From: a virus
Length of the DNA stretch: 64,000 nucleotides
Reading direction: 5' to 3' (one strand)
Virus record (IMG/VR): IMGVR_UViG_3300036770_007547
Span: 158,776 to 222,775 of that record
The notes under the pieces are model-generated. The model had not been told where the DNA came from and ran no database searches. It was given only the letters and a program-made list of their open reading frames with translations. A program made the translations under genes and the position numbers. Below are positions 28,950 to 38,528 of the stretch, piece after piece (positions within the stretch are counted from its first letter, which is position 1; the number at the start of each line of letters is the position of its first letter).

Positions 28950-29255
28950 ATGAATCCCGAAGACATCGTTGCTTTATCCCGCAGCAGATTCGATCATGAA
29001 TCTGCTCGCCGGGTGCTCAAAGAAAAATATCAAGCCAAACTTGTGTTTGCACATGCCGGCGGTATGTGGCAAGCTGGTCCAGAATTGCAGACCACTTTGC
29101 TGACTTGTCCAGAACCCGAAGCCGTGATACTAGATCTCTATGAAACACCGGTAAAAATCAATGTCCAGGATCTTATGACCAAAAGCCAAGAGCGTTGGCA
29201 AGAACAAATGACGGCTTGGCTGATCGAACATCAAAATCTGAGTCGGCAACGATGA
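28950..29255 (+). CDS. Conserved small phage protein (101 aa)
   Basis: First gene after the sigma70-type promoter, predicted to be on a leaderless transcript. The sequence is charged and soluble (EDIVALSRSRFDHESARRVL, KEKYQAKLVFAHAGGMWQAG), with a helical C-terminus. Proteins of this kind occur in T4-like cyanophages as far as I recall, without known function. The stop overlaps the next start in ATGA, so it is the leading member of the operon. No catalytic, metal-binding or membrane motif is visible. Confidence 0.7.
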   Translation: MNPEDIVALSRSRFDHESARRVLKEKYQAKLVFAHAGGMWQAGPELQTTLLTCPEPEAVILDLYETPVKINVQDLMTKSQERWQEQMTAWLIEHQNLSRQR

Positions 29256-30004
29256 ATCGTGGAGTAGTTATTTTCGCCACAGATTCAGACTCGATCAAAT
29301 ACACAGCCATGGCCCAGTGGAGCGCTGATCGTATACAACGACATCTCGGATTGCCAGTGACTGTGATCAATGGGCAAGACCTGTCACCGCAACAGCGTTG
29401 GTTTGACGATTTTGGCAGCAACGTGGATTGGTACAATTCGGATCGCAGCGATGCTTGGAATCTAAGTCCCTATGACGAGACCTTGGTGTTGGATGCCGAC
29501 TACGTGGTGTCCAGCGATTGTTTGATCAAGCTGTTTGAAACAAAGCAAGATTTTTTGGCCATGGGCGAGGCCTACGACGTGACCGGTCTACGAGAAAACA
29601 TCAACCAATTTGGCAGATACAACATGCCCATGGCCTGGGCCACAGTGATGTTTTTCCGTCGCAGTCGGCTGGCTCGGGCAGTGTTTGAAATGATGCAAAT
29701 GATACGCGAACACTGGCATCACTATCGCGATCTTTATGGGTTTCCGGGATCTTTGTTCCGCAACGACTACGCACTCAGTATCGCGCTCAATACCTTGCAC
29801 GGACATCAAGGGCGTTGGCCAGCCATACCTTGGAAGATGGCCAGCCTTGATCCCGAACACAAATTGACACAGCTCGATCAAGATCGTTTCGAAGTCATCT
29901 ATTCAAAACCCGATGGACGACGCAGCCGAATCATGATAGATGGACAGGATTTCCATGCCATGTGTAAACGCGACCTTGGAGCCATAGTCGATGCTGCGAT
30001 GTGA
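29252..30004 (+). CDS. Glycosyltransferase-like protein with DxD motif
   Basis: ATG at 29252 (ATGA overlap) is chosen over an in-frame start at 29195, because the resulting N-terminus MNRGVVIFATDSDSIKYTAM starts a nucleotide-binding-type strand. 250 residues. LVLDADYVVSSDC (DxD at 81-83) fits the metal/nucleotide-sugar site of GT-A glycosyltransferases. Upstream, LGLPVTVINGQDL resembles the sugar-nucleotide fold core. It has no signal peptide or membrane segment and is probably cytoplasmic. The next gene has a related layout. The exact donor and acceptor cannot be told. It most likely acts in the glycan pathway suggested by the operon. Confidence 0.7.
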   Translation: MNRGVVIFATDSDSIKYTAMAQWSADRIQRHLGLPVTVINGQDLSPQQRWFDDFGSNVDWYNSDRSDAWNLSPYDETLVLDADYVVSSDCLIKLFETKQDFLAMGEAYDVTGLRENINQFGRYNMPMAWATVMFFRRSRLARAVFEMMQMIREHWHHYRDLYGFPGSLFRNDYALSIALNTLHGHQGRWPAIPWKMASLDPEHKLTQLDQDRFEVIYSKPDGRRSRIMIDGQDFHAMCKRDLGAIVDAAM

Positions 30005-30719
30005 ACGTGGGTACCTCATTCCAGCCATTGGTCAGGAATACCTGATTTGCGCACAACGGTTGAAGCAGAGCCTGCTGGATTGGAATCCCGGAGCAGATGT
30101 CACTATAATCACTGCCGAAGATCTGCCACACGGTGACCAGGGTGGTCAAGCCAATGATTGGCAGATGTTCTATGTTTCGCCTTACCGCCAGACCATAAAA
30201 CTCGAATCCGACATGTTGTGCACCAGCCAATTCGATCACTGGTGGTCACTGTTTGAAAACCTAGATGTGGTCATCAGCCAAGGCTGCCGCGATTGGAAAG
30301 GGCAACACAGCCCGGTGCGACGATACCGAAGATTCTTGGACGCCAACCATCTACCAGATGTCTACAATGCCATCACCTATTGGCGTCTCAGCGACACTGC
30401 CCGCGATTTTTTCGATCTCACCCGAGTGATCTGGCAGAACTGGAAATCGATTTCTTCCAATTTGAAATTCGCTGACCAAGAACCCAGCACCGACTTTGTT
30501 TATGCTGTGGCAGCCGAGACCATGGGAAGACAGCGTGTGACTTTGCCAGTGGGCATCGGCCCCACGATCACGCACATGAAACCAGTGATAGGTGGTTCTT
30601 TGACCGGGCCTTGGACACGAGAAATGATGTGGGAAAAAGTCGATGGTGAGTTGCGTATAAACACCATAAGCCAACACGGCATGTTCCATTATCAGATCAA
30701 GGACTGGGATCCATCATGA
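29991..30719 (+). CDS. Glycosyltransferase-like protein, paralog of the preceding gene
   Basis: 242 residues, overlapping the upstream gene by 14 bp and the next by 4 bp. The layout parallels the previous protein: an N-terminal strand (GYLIPAIGQEYLICAQRLKQ), DVTIITAEDLPHGDQGG, then IKLESDMLCTSQFDHWW where the DxD is replaced by E-S-D (72-74). C-terminal Trp-rich segments follow (GPWTREMMWEKVDGELRIN). The changed motif may mean altered metal use or a non-catalytic partner. The family assignment is by fold-like pattern only. Confidence 0.62.
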   Translation: MLRCERGYLIPAIGQEYLICAQRLKQSLLDWNPGADVTIITAEDLPHGDQGGQANDWQMFYVSPYRQTIKLESDMLCTSQFDHWWSLFENLDVVISQGCRDWKGQHSPVRRYRRFLDANHLPDVYNAITYWRLSDTARDFFDLTRVIWQNWKSISSNLKFADQEPSTDFVYAVAAETMGRQRVTLPVGIGPTITHMKPVIGGSLTGPWTREMMWEKVDGELRINTISQHGMFHYQIKDWDPS

Positions 30720-31060
30720 AACAATACCCTGCATTGATCCAGGCCATGCAGCAACGCATGCCTTTGCCTGCACCGCCGCAGTATCGTCTCTATTACGACG
30801 ATCTAGGAAGGCCGATAACTTACACCACCGAAGATTTGCCCGGTAATTATGTGGTGCTCACTGTGGACGAGTATGCGTTTGCCAGCCCACATGTGCGTGT
30901 GAAAAACGGCAAGTTGATCACAGTGTCGCGGCGCCCGGCCGAGAAACTGATATCAGTGTCGGATCACGGACAAAGATGTCATCCCTGTGATGTCACAGTG
31001 ATAGTGTCTGAATCAATGCCAGCAAGATTATGGAGATTACAAGATGAATCCACGATATGA
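30716..31060 (+). CDS. Conserved phage protein of unknown function (114 aa)
   Basis: The start overlaps the previous stop in ATGA and the end overlaps the next gene by 17 bp. The sequence includes YRLYYDDLGRPITYTTEDLP, NYVVLTVDEYAFASPHVRVK and a C-terminal QRCHPCDVTVIV with a CxxC-like CHPC pair. No known enzyme motif stands out. The CHPC could bind metal or form a disulfide. It is embedded in the glycosyltransferase/radical SAM operon and is probably an accessory to that pathway. Confidence 0.65.
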   Translation: MKQYPALIQAMQQRMPLPAPPQYRLYYDDLGRPITYTTEDLPGNYVVLTVDEYAFASPHVRVKNGKLITVSRRPAEKLISVSDHGQRCHPCDVTVIVSESMPARLWRLQDESTI

Positions 31061-31973
31061 CATCGCGGACCTAGATTGCATATTCCTCACCTACGACGAA
31101 CCACAACGCGAAGAATTTTGGGTGAAAATCAAAAACATGATCCCTTGGGCTCAACGAGTGGATGGTGTCAAGGGATCGGATGCTGCACACAAGGCCGCGG
31201 CCGATGCCAGCCAAACCGAACGGTTCGTCCTCATCGACGGGGACAACATACCCGACATGGAGTTTTTTAATTTGATACTAGAGTTCCCCACATTGGAACA
31301 TCAACAAGCAGTGTATCGATGGCGGGCCAGGAATCACATCAATGGATTGATGTACGGCAACGGGGGCATCAGTTCATGGACACGCGAATTCGCATGGAAC
31401 ATGCGCACACATGAAAACACCGACGGTCGAGAAGAAACACAGGTGGAATTTTGTTTCGATCCCCTTTACTGGTCCATGCATGATTGTTATTCGACCACAT
31501 ACCCCAACGGCAGTGCTTTCCAGGCCTGGCGTGCGGGGTTCCGAGAAGGTGTCAAGATGTGCTTGGATCAAGGACGCCGACCTACAGTCGCAGAATTCCG
31601 CGAACGAGTACACAGTCGAAATCTCGACAATCTCACTGTATGGCACAATGTGGGCGACGATGTCGAACATGGTATCTGGGCCATCATGGGCGCCAGGATG
31701 GGAACTTATCTGACCATGTTGGATGATTGGGACTATCGAGAGGTACAGAGCTTTGACGCTCTAGCCAAACTTTGGGAAGTGGAACAATACGTGGATCCCT
31801 ACGAAGCCGCCGATACCTATGCCAAAGGTTTGCGAACACGGTTGGATCTTCCCACGTGCAGACTTGACCCCGAACAAAGCCGATTCTTCAAGCATCATTA
31901 TCGCAGCAATTGGTCGAACCTGGGTGTGATGGTGCGCGAGATCGATGTCATACGTCGCCAGGAAGGATGGTAA
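31044..31973 (+). CDS. Glycosyltransferase-like protein with DGD motif
   Basis: 309 residues. FVLIDGDNIPDMEFF (DGD at 65-67) sits after GVKGSDAAHKAAADASQTER, a layout I associate with T4-like cyanophage proteins annotated as glycosyltransferase-like. The Trp/His-rich middle (HNVGDDVEHGIWAIMGARMG) and the C-terminus are soluble. It overlaps its upstream neighbour by 17 bp, and its TAA abuts the TTG start of the first radical SAM gene. The module around T-x-R/P-F/W-x-x-x-D resembles repeated segments in the 531-residue protein at 46938, so the two may be related. Confidence 0.65.
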   Translation: MNPRYDIADLDCIFLTYDEPQREEFWVKIKNMIPWAQRVDGVKGSDAAHKAAADASQTERFVLIDGDNIPDMEFFNLILEFPTLEHQQAVYRWRARNHINGLMYGNGGISSWTREFAWNMRTHENTDGREETQVEFCFDPLYWSMHDCYSTTYPNGSAFQAWRAGFREGVKMCLDQGRRPTVAEFRERVHSRNLDNLTVWHNVGDDVEHGIWAIMGARMGTYLTMLDDWDYREVQSFDALAKLWEVEQYVDPYEAADTYAKGLRTRLDLPTCRLDPEQSRFFKHHYRSNWSNLGVMVREIDVIRRQEGW

Positions 31974-33005
31974 TTGAACATAATCGGTCTCGATGATGGC
32001 TATCGATTCAAACTCGAAAGCATGCCACGTGGCGCACACAAGTCCCAACCCATAACACATCGTTGCAATCGACCCAGTCGTGTGGTCACTGTGGACTTCA
32101 ACGGCAACTGTCTGGTGTGTAGCTGTGATGGATGGTTACCGGTACCAGTGGGGCAGGTACAAGATTTCAGCACACTGGATTCGGTATGGGCTTCGTCGCG
32201 GGCACAGATGTTGCAACAAGACATAGACCAAGGAAGGTTCACCTGGTGCGCTGTGGAACACTGTGGCATCAAGCACAACGACATTGACCATGGCATGTAC
32301 GAACTCGCCATCAACATCGATGAAAGCTGCAACCTTTCCTGCGCCAGCTGCCGACGTGACACCATCATGCATACCACCGGTGCTGTGGTCGAGAAAAAAC
32401 AACAAGACATGCAGCGCATACTGGAATGGTTGGAGGATTTTGATCGACCTTTGCATGTGGTGACTTCGGGCAACGGAGATCCGTTGGCCAGCGTGGTCAT
32501 GCGTAAATTCCTGCAGAATTATCAACCTCGCCCGGCACAGTTTTGGACCATGTTCACCAACGGACTGTTGATCAAAAAACAGCTGGAACGACTGCCTGTG
32601 CTGGCAGCTATAAAAAATTTCCGCATCAGCGTGGATGCAGCCCGTGCCGACACATATGCTCGCGTGCGTCGCGGTGGACATTGGCCCACGCTCATGGAAA
32701 ACTTTGAATTCCTGCAAAATTTTGACGGCGACTTTGAAGTCACTGTGAATTTTTGTGTGCAACAAGCCAACTATCAAGAGATACCCGAGTTCATCGCACT
32801 GTGCCAAACGCATGGATTCAAGCCACACATACACGAACTCGATGACTGGGGCACCTGGGATCGATTCCACGAACACAATGTGTTGGACCTCCGTCATCCC
32901 GACCATGTGGCTTGTCGGAACATCGTGGAATCCAGCCTGGGTAAAAATCACAAACGTCGATGGTTTTTCAGCACAAGACTCTTGGAGCTATTGTCACTGA
33001 CATGA
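31974..33005 (+). CDS. Radical SAM enzyme with N-terminal twitch domain (array member 1)
   Basis: 343 residues from a TTG start directly after the previous stop. No ATG gives a complete N-terminus. C119-x3-C123-x2-C126 (CNLSCASC) is the 4Fe-4S/SAM site. Ahead of it lies a twitch/SPASM-like half-domain with Cys 46, 49, 51, 92 and 97 and the pattern LDSVW-x-SSRAQML, suggesting an auxiliary cluster. The usual GGEP SAM-amine motif is replaced by SGNGDP. Conserved radical SAM strands follow (FRISVDAARADTYARVRRGG). Such N-twitch proteins are known in phages. The substrate is unknown, and a glycan or peptide precursor is inferred from neighbours. Confidence 0.82.
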   Translation: MNIIGLDDGYRFKLESMPRGAHKSQPITHRCNRPSRVVTVDFNGNCLVCSCDGWLPVPVGQVQDFSTLDSVWASSRAQMLQQDIDQGRFTWCAVEHCGIKHNDIDHGMYELAINIDESCNLSCASCRRDTIMHTTGAVVEKKQQDMQRILEWLEDFDRPLHVVTSGNGDPLASVVMRKFLQNYQPRPAQFWTMFTNGLLIKKQLERLPVLAAIKNFRISVDAARADTYARVRRGGHWPTLMENFEFLQNFDGDFEVTVNFCVQQANYQEIPEFIALCQTHGFKPHIHELDDWGTWDRFHEHNVLDLRHPDHVACRNIVESSLGKNHKRRWFFSTRLLELLSLT

Positions 33006-34393
33006 CCAACAAAAGCCATTTCATGAACGCGGCCGAAGAGATGCAGAAGAAACTGGCGGCTGTGAGTCCCAGTCTTTGCCTGGCCAAATGGAAACAGACC
33101 AGCCTGCATCTCACCACAGGACACACCAACTCGTGCTATCATCCACCCCTGCATCGCATACCCATCGAGCCCTTGGCCCAGGATCCCGGTGCCTTGCACA
33201 ACACAGATCACAAGCGACAGCAGCGAGTGATGATGCTGAAGGGAGAACGTCCTGCAGAATGCCAGTACTGCTGGAACATGGAAGACCTGGGCCATCTCAG
33301 TGATCGTCATTATCGCAGTGGCGAACCCTGGGCAGCCATAGACTTTGATCGCATCGCCAACAGCCAAGGAGACGAACTTGATGTTATCCCCAGTTATGTT
33401 GAAGTCAATTTTAGCCATGCTTGCAATCTTAAATGCAGTTATTGTAGTCCGCAATTCTCATCGACTTGGGGCGACGAAGTGGCCAGACTGGGCGGCTATC
33501 CTACTAGCACTCCTCATAATGCACCTGAGTATTTTCATGGTGATCGCCGACCTATTCCGTTACGGGAGCATAATCCCTATGTAGAGGCCTTCTGGCAGTG
33601 GTGGCCAACACTGTATCCCCGCCTGCAACATTTCCGCATGACCGGAGGCGAACCGCTCATGGACCGGAACACCTACCGAGTGTTTGACTATGTGTTGGCC
33701 ATGCCCAAGCCTGACCTGCATCTCAATGTCACGTCGAATTTCAGCGTGGAACCAGGCCTGTGGGTCAAATATTTAGATTATGTTGAGCGCCTGTGTGCCA
33801 CCAACATCGAACATTTCATGCAGTACGTGAGCCTGGATTCGGGCATACGAGAACATGCTGAATACATACGTCATGGACTCAGCATGGGTAGGATTCATAC
33901 TTACGTGGATGAATACCTAGAACGTGTGCCGGGACGTAACAGTCTCACTTTCATCATCACCATGAACAATCTATCGGTGTTGGGACTGCAACGTCTGTTA
34001 GAATATATACTGGAGTTGAGACAGACACACAGCAAGACCTATCAAAAGATCTGGTTTGATACTCCCGTATTGCGTCAACCCGCATGGCAGAGCCTGCAGA
34101 TCTTGCCCGAGAGTTATGCTGCCACCCTGGAGCGCACTGCTGACTGGATGGAGCTGAACATGGAAACGCCGGATGACCCATTCCATGGATTCAAAGACTT
34201 CGAAGTGCAGCGCCTGCGCCGCGACATAGCCTGGATGCGCGAAGGTCAGCGACTGGACCATGACCAGGCCCAAGCCGACTTTTACAGATTCTTTGCCGAA
34301 CACGACCGCCGCCGCGGCACTGATTTTTTACAGACCTTTCCCGAAATGCGCGAGTGGTGGAAACACTGTGAACGTCTCTCCAATCAAACATAG
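33002..34393 (+). CDS. Radical SAM enzyme with N-terminal Cys-rich domain (array member 2)
   Basis: ATG at 33002 (ATGA overlap) is preferred over an in-frame start at 32960. 463 residues. The core motif is C141-x3-C145-x2-C148 (CNLKCSYC), followed by SPQFSSTW and TGGEPLM (GGEP at 215-218). The N-terminal domain has C26, C45, C87 and C90 (CQYCW) and the phrase ALHNT, shared with the gene at 35503. These two form a sub-family distinct from the other array members. A likely auxiliary Fe-S cluster sits in this N-terminal part. The end overlaps the next GTG start by 26 bp. Confidence 0.85.
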   Translation: MTNKSHFMNAAEEMQKKLAAVSPSLCLAKWKQTSLHLTTGHTNSCYHPPLHRIPIEPLAQDPGALHNTDHKRQQRVMMLKGERPAECQYCWNMEDLGHLSDRHYRSGEPWAAIDFDRIANSQGDELDVIPSYVEVNFSHACNLKCSYCSPQFSSTWGDEVARLGGYPTSTPHNAPEYFHGDRRPIPLREHNPYVEAFWQWWPTLYPRLQHFRMTGGEPLMDRNTYRVFDYVLAMPKPDLHLNVTSNFSVEPGLWVKYLDYVERLCATNIEHFMQYVSLDSGIREHAEYIRHGLSMGRIHTYVDEYLERVPGRNSLTFIITMNNLSVLGLQRLLEYILELRQTHSKTYQKIWFDTPVLRQPAWQSLQILPESYAATLERTADWMELNMETPDDPFHGFKDFEVQRLRRDIAWMREGQRLDHDQAQADFYRFFAEHDRRRGTDFLQTFPEMREWWKHCERLSNQT

Positions 34394-35510
34394 ACTTTTT
34401 CTAGATGAGTTCAGCAACGTACAAAGCTGTCTACGGCCCTGGGCCCACCACACTTTCCATGACCTAGCTGCCAGCTATCACGGACCTGGGTGCTATGTAC
34501 TGAGTCGTCAACAGTTGGTGCAGAACATCGAACTGGTACGCAAGTTATGCGAGCTCGATGATCATGTCATGGTGTTGGAAAATTCTTCGGAAGGATCGGA
34601 GACACTCACTGGCCATTTCCGACAAATGGGCATCGAAGAATTGGTACGATCTCGACGCTTGCTGGTGATCGCGGGCGGAGACATGGATCACACATATCCA
34701 CATCTGCTTTATCAGCATTTTTTGTGTTGTGTGCTTGATTATCCGGAAAATCGTCTGGCGCAACAACGCACACAAGACATATTTGACCACAAGTCCCGGC
34801 CCTACGACTTCATGTTCCTGAACGGTCGTGGCCGCGGGCATCGACGCTATCTATGGCATCGATTCCAACAGTTGGGTCTGCTGGATCGTGCCTTGTGGAC
34901 CATGCTGGATGGCCGCCCCATATACCCCACTGGACTGACTTTGCACCACAGCGGACATGATCTCATGAGCGATGTCATACCCTTGCAGTGGTTGCCGACA
35001 AAGTATGAATATCATGAATTCCGAGACTCGCAAGTGATTCCTGGCCCGCCCAATCGCACCTTTGTCAAGCCCGAACTGTTCAAACACACCTGGGGCGACA
35101 TTTATCTGGAACCACAGGGCTATGTTGACACCTATTTCAGTGTGGTCACCGAAACTGTGTTTGAATCGCAACACAGTTTTTTCACTGAAAAGATAGCCAA
35201 GCCCTTGGCCCAGGGCCATCCCTGGATAGCAGTGGCCAATCCTGGATTCTACCGGGATTTGCGTGCCCTGGGATTCAGAACTTTTTCACATGTGATAGAC
35301 GAAAGTTTTGATGCCATCCAGGATCATCAGACTCGTCTAGAGCGCATAGTTGCCGTGGTGCAAGACATTTGCCGACAGGACCTTTCGGCTTTTGTGGATG
35401 CCTGCCAGGAGGTGTGTAAATACAATCAGCGCCATCTAGCAGCATTTTCACAATCACATCGCCGGAAATTGCCCCGACGATTTTTTGATTTCATAAAAAC
35501 CAATGAATGA
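34368..35510 (+). CDS. Glycosyltransferase-like protein, TEK-KP family (paralog A)
   Basis: GTG at 34368 is chosen: the upstream part of the frame is the antiphase of the radical SAM gene, and the next in-frame ATG would remove a conserved region. 380 residues. The C-terminal block VVTETVFESQHSFFTEKIAK, then KPLAQGHPWIAVANPGFYRD, LRALGFRTFSHVIDESFD, is shared with the proteins at 44650 and 45833. The block resembles the nucleotide-sugar-binding half of exostosin/GT-B-like enzymes, but I cannot prove activity. It is flanked on both sides by paired radical SAM genes, with overlaps of 26 and 8 bp, so it is probably translated together with them. Confidence 0.68.
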   Translation: MNVSPIKHRLFLDEFSNVQSCLRPWAHHTFHDLAASYHGPGCYVLSRQQLVQNIELVRKLCELDDHVMVLENSSEGSETLTGHFRQMGIEELVRSRRLLVIAGGDMDHTYPHLLYQHFLCCVLDYPENRLAQQRTQDIFDHKSRPYDFMFLNGRGRGHRRYLWHRFQQLGLLDRALWTMLDGRPIYPTGLTLHHSGHDLMSDVIPLQWLPTKYEYHEFRDSQVIPGPPNRTFVKPELFKHTWGDIYLEPQGYVDTYFSVVTETVFESQHSFFTEKIAKPLAQGHPWIAVANPGFYRDLRALGFRTFSHVIDESFDAIQDHQTRLERIVAVVQDICRQDLSAFVDACQEVCKYNQRHLAAFSQSHRRKLPRRFFDFIKTNE

Positions 35511-36840
35511 CATCGAGTATCGCCAACAAATCCTGGACAATATATCCGCCAGCTTTTGTGCAGCCAAATGGTACAACGCCACGATATGGTTGGGATCGGG
35601 CCAGACCACGTCGTGCCATCACCCGCCCGCTCATGCCATAGACATCACAGCCATCCATGACAATCCCAAGGCCTTACATAACACGTCCGCTAAAAAACAA
35701 GACCGCGCTGACATGCAGGCTGGTCGTAGACCCGCTGGTTGCGAGTATTGCTGGAAGATCGAAGACATGGGCAGAGACGCTGTGTCGGATCGTGTATACA
35801 AGAGCCGCATATACCCGATCCAGGCTATATATGATGCAAGCGAGATGGATCCGAATGTGGACGTCGATCTCCGCACGCTGGAGATTGCCTTTGACCGCAC
35901 TTGTCAGCTGGCTTGTTCTTACTGTAATCCTGCTTTTAGCTCTACCTGGGTTAAAGACATCCGGACTCATGGACCATATCTGGCCCTGGAATCTGATGGT
36001 CGAAACCATTTTACTCACGCTCATGATCATGCCCAGTTGTATCGCTTCGGTGAGGATAATCCATATATCAGCGCGTTTTTTCGGTGGTGGGAAACGGACC
36101 TCCACCGCACCTTGGACGAGCTGCGCATCACTGGTGGCGAACCGCTCATGTCGGGATATACATGGCAATTGCTGGAATGGTTCAAGGCGAATCAGGGTCG
36201 TTCCAAGACGCGTCTAGCCATCAACTCAAATCTCAGCATCACACGTCAGCGTCTCCGGGAATTCATTGAAGCCACGCAGTACATAGAAAATCTCGATGTT
36301 TACACCAGCAACGAAAGTGTTGGCGGCCAGGCCGAGTACATACGTGACGGACTTGACTATGATCTCTGGATGCACAATGTACAAGAACTCCTGGAACATC
36401 AACACATCCGCGCAGTACACAGCATGTGTACCATCAATGCACTTTGCTTGGACAGTCTGCCGGAATATCTGGACCAACTGATACAGCTGAAAAAACACTA
36501 CGGACGAGATCGAGTCAATTTCACTCTCAACATACTGAGATTTCCCAGCTTCCAATCACCGTTGGTGTTGCCCGATGACTTGCGAACATGCTATCGTGAT
36601 CGTTTGGTCCAGTTCATGGTCAAACACAAAGGATGTTCGTATCTGCACGAACACGAATGGCGGCATCTGCAACGACTGGTAGACTATCTAGACGTGGTCA
36701 AAACTCCGCACGCTGGCGCACGTGAACGATCGGTGTTGCAAAATGATTTCGCCAAGTTTTATCAACAGTATGATCAGCGACGCGGCAAATGCTTTGTCGA
36801 AACTTTTCCGGGAATGGCCCAATGGTACAGTCAACTATAG
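35503..36840 (+). CDS. Radical SAM enzyme with N-terminal Cys-rich domain (array member 3)
   Basis: 445 residues. C134-x3-C138-x2-C141 (CQLACSYC), then NPAFSSTW and a GGEPLMSG motif, as in array member 2. The N-terminal Cys set (C19, C38, C80, C83, with CEYCWKIEDMG) and ALHNTSAKK match that protein, showing a recent paralogous pair. The first overlap is 8 bp with the GT-like gene. The last is 19 bp with the next radical SAM. Differences lie mainly in the C-terminal substrate region. Confidence 0.85.
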   Translation: MNDIEYRQQILDNISASFCAAKWYNATIWLGSGQTTSCHHPPAHAIDITAIHDNPKALHNTSAKKQDRADMQAGRRPAGCEYCWKIEDMGRDAVSDRVYKSRIYPIQAIYDASEMDPNVDVDLRTLEIAFDRTCQLACSYCNPAFSSTWVKDIRTHGPYLALESDGRNHFTHAHDHAQLYRFGEDNPYISAFFRWWETDLHRTLDELRITGGEPLMSGYTWQLLEWFKANQGRSKTRLAINSNLSITRQRLREFIEATQYIENLDVYTSNESVGGQAEYIRDGLDYDLWMHNVQELLEHQHIRAVHSMCTINALCLDSLPEYLDQLIQLKKHYGRDRVNFTLNILRFPSFQSPLVLPDDLRTCYRDRLVQFMVKHKGCSYLHEHEWRHLQRLVDYLDVVKTPHAGARERSVLQNDFAKFYQQYDQRRGKCFVETFPGMAQWYSQL

Positions 36841-38528
36841 ATTTTTCACACATCGGGATTCTCCGAGATCGCGAGATATTGGCATCGATAAATCTCGACG
36901 AGTTTGAATATTCGGCCATGACATGGCCGGGTTGGATCGAACAAAAATTGCGCAGTCTCCATCGACCAGTTTTTGACGATCATCAGAGATTGGTGTTTTA
37001 TTATCACGAAGATTACTACACTGATCACAGTGTGGTAGGCAAAAAAATCAAGTGTCTACAGGAAAAGCTGAATCTAGTGGACATCTCGAATTTTTTCTGT
37101 GTGATCATCAGCAGCAATCCTGCACTGGATCAAGAGATCCAAGAGTTGAAACAGATCTCGACAGATCCAACGCCGTTGGGTCATGCCACTGTGGCTGGAT
37201 CTTACAATAGATCACAGCTGGAGTCCAAACGTCGTTACTCGTACTCCAGTCCCGAACCAGTTGGAGTCAGCCTGGACAGCCTCTCGCCCCGGCATCAATA
37301 TCTGCTGTCAGAGAGCCAGTATTTTTGCATGTATCCTTGGACGCATCTTCATGCTTGGCCCACCGGTGAAGTGTGGCCATGCTGCATGGCCGATTCCAAG
37401 CCGGGTCCCTTGGGCAATTCAAAGACCCAGGAGCTGAAGATGATCTGGAACGGCGATAAAATGAAACAACTGCGCCTCGACATGCTGAACGAAAAACCCA
37501 ACGATCTTTGTGTGCGCTGTTACGAAAAAGAACAGAGTGGATTTTTCAGCGGACGTCGCAGCGCCAACAAGCATCAGGGACACCACATCTCCAAGATAGA
37601 CAGCACCGGCATTGATGGGTCAGTGGAAGACTTCCAGATGGTGTATTGGGACATAAGATTCAGTAATCTTTGCAATCTCCGGTGTCGCACTTGTGGATAT
37701 ATCTTCAGCAGCCAATGGTGGAAAGATCAAAAGAAACTCATGGGCGAGTGGGGTGACAAATGGGCTCGGGAAACTCCGGTGTTGAACTATGCTGGACGGC
37801 ACGAAACTGACATGTGGGAACAGATGATGCCACATCTTGACTACGTAGAACAGATCTACTTTGCTGGCGGCGAACCCTTGCTCATGGAAGAACACTATCT
37901 CATATTAGACGAACTGGTCCGACGCGAGCGATTTGATGTGAGATTGATATACAACACCAATTTCACCGAAACCAGACTGAAAGATCGTTTGGTTTTCGAG
38001 TATTGGAAGAAATTTGATTCAGTGAGCGTGGGCGCCAGCCTTGATGCCATGGGCCCACGTGCAGAATACATCCGCAAAGGCACTGACTGGTACCAGATCG
38101 AATCCAATCGTGAAAAGATGTTGGAGATATGTCCCGACGTGGATTTCTATGTCAGTCCCACGCTCAGTATATTGAATGCATATCATATCTCAGAATTCCA
38201 TAGAGATTGGACCCAGCGTGGATTGATACAAGCGCAAGATCTCAATGTCAACATCTTGCAAGATCCCCTGCACTATCGAATCGATGTGGCCACACAGCCG
38301 ATGAAACTCGAACTCAGTGCCATGTGGAAAGATCACCTGGACTGGTTAGAACCACAGGACTCGCTCAAGCGAGCCACGAACGGATTCAAGAGTGCGATAT
38401 CTTTCTTGAACAACATCGATAACTCACACATGATTCCAGTGTTCTGGGCCAAGACCAACGAACTAGATGCCATACGCAACGAACGTTTGTTGGACCATGT
38501 TCCTGAATTGAAGGCATTACAAGCATGA
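36822..38528 (+). CDS. Radical SAM enzyme with extra N-terminal domain and twitch (array member 4)
   Basis: ATG at 36822 is preferred over one at 36789, since it starts 19 bp before the upstream stop. 568 residues, the longest of the array. Residues 1-~160 are an extra domain of unknown fold (FDDHQRLVFYYHEDYYTDHS). The twitch half-domain then gives FCMYPWTHLHAWPTGEVWPC with C169, C187, C188, C230 and C233, and LKMIWNGDKMKQLRL. C284-x3-C288-x2-C291 (CNLRCRTC), IFSSQW and AGGEPLLME follow. The SPASM-like order is reversed relative to ordinary SPASM enzymes. Confidence 0.86.
   Translation: MVQSTIDFSHIGILRDREILASINLDEFEYSAMTWPGWIEQKLRSLHRPVFDDHQRLVFYYHEDYYTDHSVVGKKIKCLQEKLNLVDISNFFCVIISSNPALDQEIQELKQISTDPTPLGHATVAGSYNRSQLESKRRYSYSSPEPVGVSLDSLSPRHQYLLSESQYFCMYPWTHLHAWPTGEVWPCCMADSKPGPLGNSKTQELKMIWNGDKMKQLRLDMLNEKPNDLCVRCYEKEQSGFFSGRRSANKHQGHHISKIDSTGIDGSVEDFQMVYWDIRFSNLCNLRCRTCGYIFSSQWWKDQKKLMGEWGDKWARETPVLNYAGRHETDMWEQMMPHLDYVEQIYFAGGEPLLMEEHYLILDELVRRERFDVRLIYNTNFTETRLKDRLVFEYWKKFDSVSVGASLDAMGPRAEYIRKGTDWYQIESNREKMLEICPDVDFYVSPTLSILNAYHISEFHRDWTQRGLIQAQDLNVNILQDPLHYRIDVATQPMKLELSAMWKDHLDWLEPQDSLKRATNGFKSAISFLNNIDNSHMIPVFWAKTNELDAIRNERLLDHVPELKALQA

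Noticed and set aside
34260-34368. ATG at 34260 for the first TEK-KP glycosyltransferase-like gene
   Set aside because: The first ~36 codons overlap the well-supported end of a radical SAM gene and show no family similarity. The GTG at 34368 fits better.
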